From BJ22 sp021298375 (lineage in GTDB: Bacteria; Planctomycetota; Planctomycetia; Pirellulales; Pirellulaceae): a stretch of 64,000 nucleotides of DNA. Where the stretch lies: the NCBI GenBank assembly GCA_046343015.1, contig JBKDOL010000115.1:62001-126000 (forward strand). Reading direction: 5' to 3'. The translations under genes were made by a program, and so were the position numbers. Numbering within the stretch: the stretch's first letter is position 1; every line of letters starts with the position of its first letter. A model generated the notes under the pieces. It searched no databases. It was not told the DNA's origin and saw nothing but the letters and a program-made list of their open reading frames with translations. Positions 61,625 to 64,000 of the stretch are shown piece after piece.

Positions 61625-63918
61625 AAGTCGCGATAAACCTTGCAGGAGTTAAGTAATTGCTGATGAGTCCCCATCGCATCGACCTGAGCCCGATTGAGCA
61701 CCACGATGGCGTCGCAACCGGTCAGCGTGGTCAAGCGATGGGACACAATAATGACGGTTCGACCTTTGGCAATCCGGGCGAGATTGGCCTGAATGATTGC
61801 CTCGCTCTCCGGGTCGAGGGCGCTGGTCGCCTCATCGAAAACCAGAATGCGGGGATCGGTCAGCAGCGCTCTCGCGATCGCCAGACGCTGCTTCTGACCG
61901 CCGGAAAGATTGGATCCGTTTTCTTCCAGAAGCGTATCGTATGACTGCGGCAGCCGTTCGATGAATTCATCCGCCCCGGCCATCTTGGCGGCGAAAACGA
62001 CCTCTTGGAATGAGGAGTTGGGCTTGGCCATGGCGATGTTGTCGCGAACCGATCCCCGAAACAAAAAGTTATCCTGAAGAACGACGCCAATGTTCTGGCG
62101 GAGATGCGAAATGTCGAGCTCGCGGATGTCGAGCCCGTCAATTCGAAGCACGCCTGATTGAGCCCGGTACATCCCCTGAAGCAAGCGGGTCAGGGTCGTC
62201 TTGCCGCTGCCACTGCGTCCCACCACGCCGATGACTTTACCCGCCGGAATCCGAATGGAAACGCGGTCCAGCGCCGGCGGAGATGTCGGGGCGTAGGCAA
62301 AGGTCACATTCTCAAACTCGACCGATCCCTGAATCATGGGGCGGAGACCTTGTCCGACCCCCGCCTCGCGCGGCTGGTTCATCACCGCTCCGAGCATGCG
62401 CACACTCAGGGCCGCCTCCTGGTAAGAATGCACGAGCGAAACCAACTGAACCAGTGGACCGGTAACGCGACCGCTGATCATCTGAAAAGCGACCAGGGCT
62501 CCGACACTTAACTGGTTTTCAAACACCATGTTGGCTCCGAACCAGACGACAGCTACCGTCATCAGCTTTTCCAAAAGCTTGGAAATCGTGGTCGCAATCG
62601 TGGAAATCTTGCCCACCTTGAAATGCATCGCCACGGACTCAGCCGTTCGCTGGTCCCATTTCTTTCGCTGGACTGGCTCCATGCTCAGGGCCTTGACGGT
62701 CTGGGCGCCGTGGATTGTCTCGACCAGCATCGCCTGCCGGTTGCCCTCGGCGAAGTACAGGGCCTCAAGGCGGCGTCGATAAGGGCCGAGCAGCACTCCG
62801 ATGTTCAAGGCTAATAGTCCGGAAAACCCGAGCACAATCAGCGTCAGCGATGCGCTGTAGTAAAAGTACAGAATGGGCAGGAACACAAACAGCGCTGTCG
62901 CGTCGAGCAGCGTCGTGAACAGGCTGCCGGTAAGGAACTCCCGGATCTTGGAGGTCTGCTGCATGTGCTTCGCCAGCACGCCCGCGGAAATGTGCTCGAA
63001 AAATGTCATCGGCAGGGCGAGCATGTGCTGGAAGGTTCGCGTCGAAACGCGCACATCGATCTTGGACGTTGCGTGCAGGAGGAGGAATCCTCGCAGAAAC
63101 CCGAGAATCGCATCGAACAGGAGCGCCAGGCAGATTCCGACCGTAATCACCTGCAAGGTGGAGAGGGCGTAATTCACCAGCACCTTGTCGATTACGATCT
63201 GAAAGTAAAGCGGGACCACCAGCGAAATCAGGTGAATGAAGAAGACCGCAATCGCCACGTCGACAAATGCCGAACGCTGCTTCCACATCTCCGGGATGAA
63301 CCAGCTCAAACTGAAAGGCTGGTCCTGGTCAAGCACGGTGAACGTCCGCTTGGCTAGGATCACCTCACCCTTCCAGGATCGCTCGAAGTCATCCCGTTCG
63401 AGAAAAATGAAATCGGGACGATCGGCCAGTGGGTCAAAGATCGCCACCTGATTGAGAATCGTGCCATCCTCCAACTCCTTGCGGCGGAGGCCGACGATAA
63501 TCACGTAGTTTCCATTGTTCAACTTGGCCATCACCGGAAAGACCTGCTGCATCTTTTCCAGATGCTTCCAAGTCAACTTCCCAGGCCGCACTTTCAACCC
63601 GGCATCCCGGGCCATGCGAAGCAGCCGCCGCTGGTCGGGCTCTTCGTTTTCCAGAGAGTAATCGTGGATCAAGCGATCGGCGCTCACATCGAGCCCGTGA
63701 TGCCGCCCGATGAGCGAGAGACATTTGACGGCGGTGTGCTGACTCTGCCCCTGCCCGAATTCCTGAGTTCGCTCGGCTCCCGCTCCCGGCCGTTCCGCCG
63801 GGCGATCCGCCGGACGTTCCGCCGACCGAGAGTCAACTGGCGCGGAGCCCGCGGCATCTGCCTCGTGACTCTGCTGCGATTCAGCGGCCAGTTCTTTGCG
63901 GTCGTCGGTGTTGTTCAT
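61597..63918 (-). CDS. type I secretion ABC exporter with degenerate C39 domain
   Basis: 773 residues. N-terminal C39-type fold (about 55-190): HTAVKCLSLIGRHHGLDV lacks the catalytic Cys of bacteriocin-processing peptidases, and NGNYVIIV lacks the catalytic His, so this is an inactive C39-like domain as in HlyB that binds substrate. Six-helix permease (about 210-490), then ATPase with VGRSGSGKTTL, signature LSGGQKQRLAIARAL and FDEATSALDPESEA. The first 50 residues are a low-complexity Ala/Ser/Glu linker. Exports large proteins, often RTX-type, without cleaving them. No substrate gene is in the window. Confidence 0.94.
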   Translation of the reverse strand: MNNTDDRKELAAESQQSHEADAAGSAPVDSRSAERPADRPAERPGAGAERTQEFGQGQSQHTAVKCLSLIGRHHGLDVSADRLIHDYSLENEEPDQRRLLRMARDAGLKVRPGKLTWKHLEKMQQVFPVMAKLNNGNYVIIVGLRRKELEDGTILNQVAIFDPLADRPDFIFLERDDFERSWKGEVILAKRTFTVLDQDQPFSLSWFIPEMWKQRSAFVDVAIAVFFIHLISLVVPLYFQIVIDKVLVNYALSTLQVITVGICLALLFDAILGFLRGFLLLHATSKIDVRVSTRTFQHMLALPMTFFEHISAGVLAKHMQQTSKIREFLTGSLFTTLLDATALFVFLPILYFYYSASLTLIVLGFSGLLALNIGVLLGPYRRRLEALYFAEGNRQAMLVETIHGAQTVKALSMEPVQRKKWDQRTAESVAMHFKVGKISTIATTISKLLEKLMTVAVVWFGANMVFENQLSVGALVAFQMISGRVTGPLVQLVSLVHSYQEAALSVRMLGAVMNQPREAGVGQGLRPMIQGSVEFENVTFAYAPTSPPALDRVSIRIPAGKVIGVVGRSGSGKTTLTRLLQGMYRAQSGVLRIDGLDIRELDISHLRQNIGVVLQDNFLFRGSVRDNIAMAKPNSSFQEVVFAAKMAGADEFIERLPQSYDTLLEENGSNLSGGQKQRLAIARALLTDPRILVFDEATSALDPESEAIIQANLARIAKGRTVIIVSHRLTTLTGCDAIVVLNRAQVDAMGTHQQLLNSCKVYRDLWHQQVGRH

Positions 63919-64000
63919 GCGGTTCGCTCAATTGGATCGGATGGTTGAATCTTAGGCGCGACCCAGCCTCAGACCATCATCAGAGCTTGTCGTACCATCC

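Overview
The window looks like chromosomal DNA from a planctomycete, most likely of the Pirellulales. It carries gene families largely confined to or strongly expanded in that phylum: the DUF1587/1595/1592/1588/1585 cytochrome-type protein with its DUF1552 partner, a BBP7-type outer-membrane barrel, a DUF1080 protein, a YdjY-type lipoprotein, and signal peptidases with inserted domains. The DNA is GC-rich, and GTG and TTG starts are common. I found no rRNA, tRNA, phage, insertion sequence or CRISPR array; this is core chromosome rather than an island.

Layout. 1-3111: two tandem SPFH/band-7 genes, the first cut by the window edge. 3164-7061: YraN, a TPR-like membrane protein and a UvrD/PcrA-type helicase. 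7062-7569: a gene-free gap holding a good candidate small RNA on the minus strand. 7570-11515: inositol-monophosphatase-type enzyme, an unknown protein, an LptF/LptG permease and ComF. 11629-15283 (minus): operon ompH/skp - lpxC - lpxA - Gfo/Idh oxidoreductase. 15561-21018: a secreted Q/N-rich protein, a UPF0104 flippase-like protein, a GT2 glycosyltransferase and a large membrane protein. 21327-30630: cysS, a DUF1080 protein (minus), then a MoxR - DUF58 - BatA-like VWA module followed by a Lon-like protease. 30707-34551: DUF1592-type and DUF1552 pair, start overlapping stop. 34797-39131 (minus): MsbA-like ABC exporter coupled to a KdsD-type isomerase, and a YdjY lipoprotein. 39429-49782: an unknown protein, YggS, a BBP7 barrel, a large metzincin protease (minus) and a 1031-residue VWA/GATase-like membrane protein. 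50083-52816 (minus): a zinc-ribbon membrane protein, Upp and a DedA-type protein. 52840-58335: two tandem signal peptidase I paralogues, an LptB-like ATPase and a voltage-sensor-like protein. 58485-63918: a membrane protein and, on the minus strand, a type I secretion ABC exporter with its HlyD-type adaptor.

Cell-envelope biogenesis dominates. LpxA, LpxC, Skp, LptF/G, LptB, an MsbA-like exporter and a KdsD-type isomerase together argue for lipid A/KDO-type LPS synthesis and export, with a type I secretion system and an outer-membrane barrel on top. The Gfo/Idh gene directly after lpxA may mean the lipid A precursor sugar is modified.

The observations most worth a second look are the candidate small RNA at 7363-7451, the two signal peptidases with zinc-ribbon and beta-sandwich insertions (one with a lipobox-like sequence), the pore-less voltage-sensor/coiled-coil protein, the lpx operon with its oxidoreductase, and recurrent 11-22 bp tandem repeats in intergenic DNA. 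All assignments come from reading the sequence; no database search was run.
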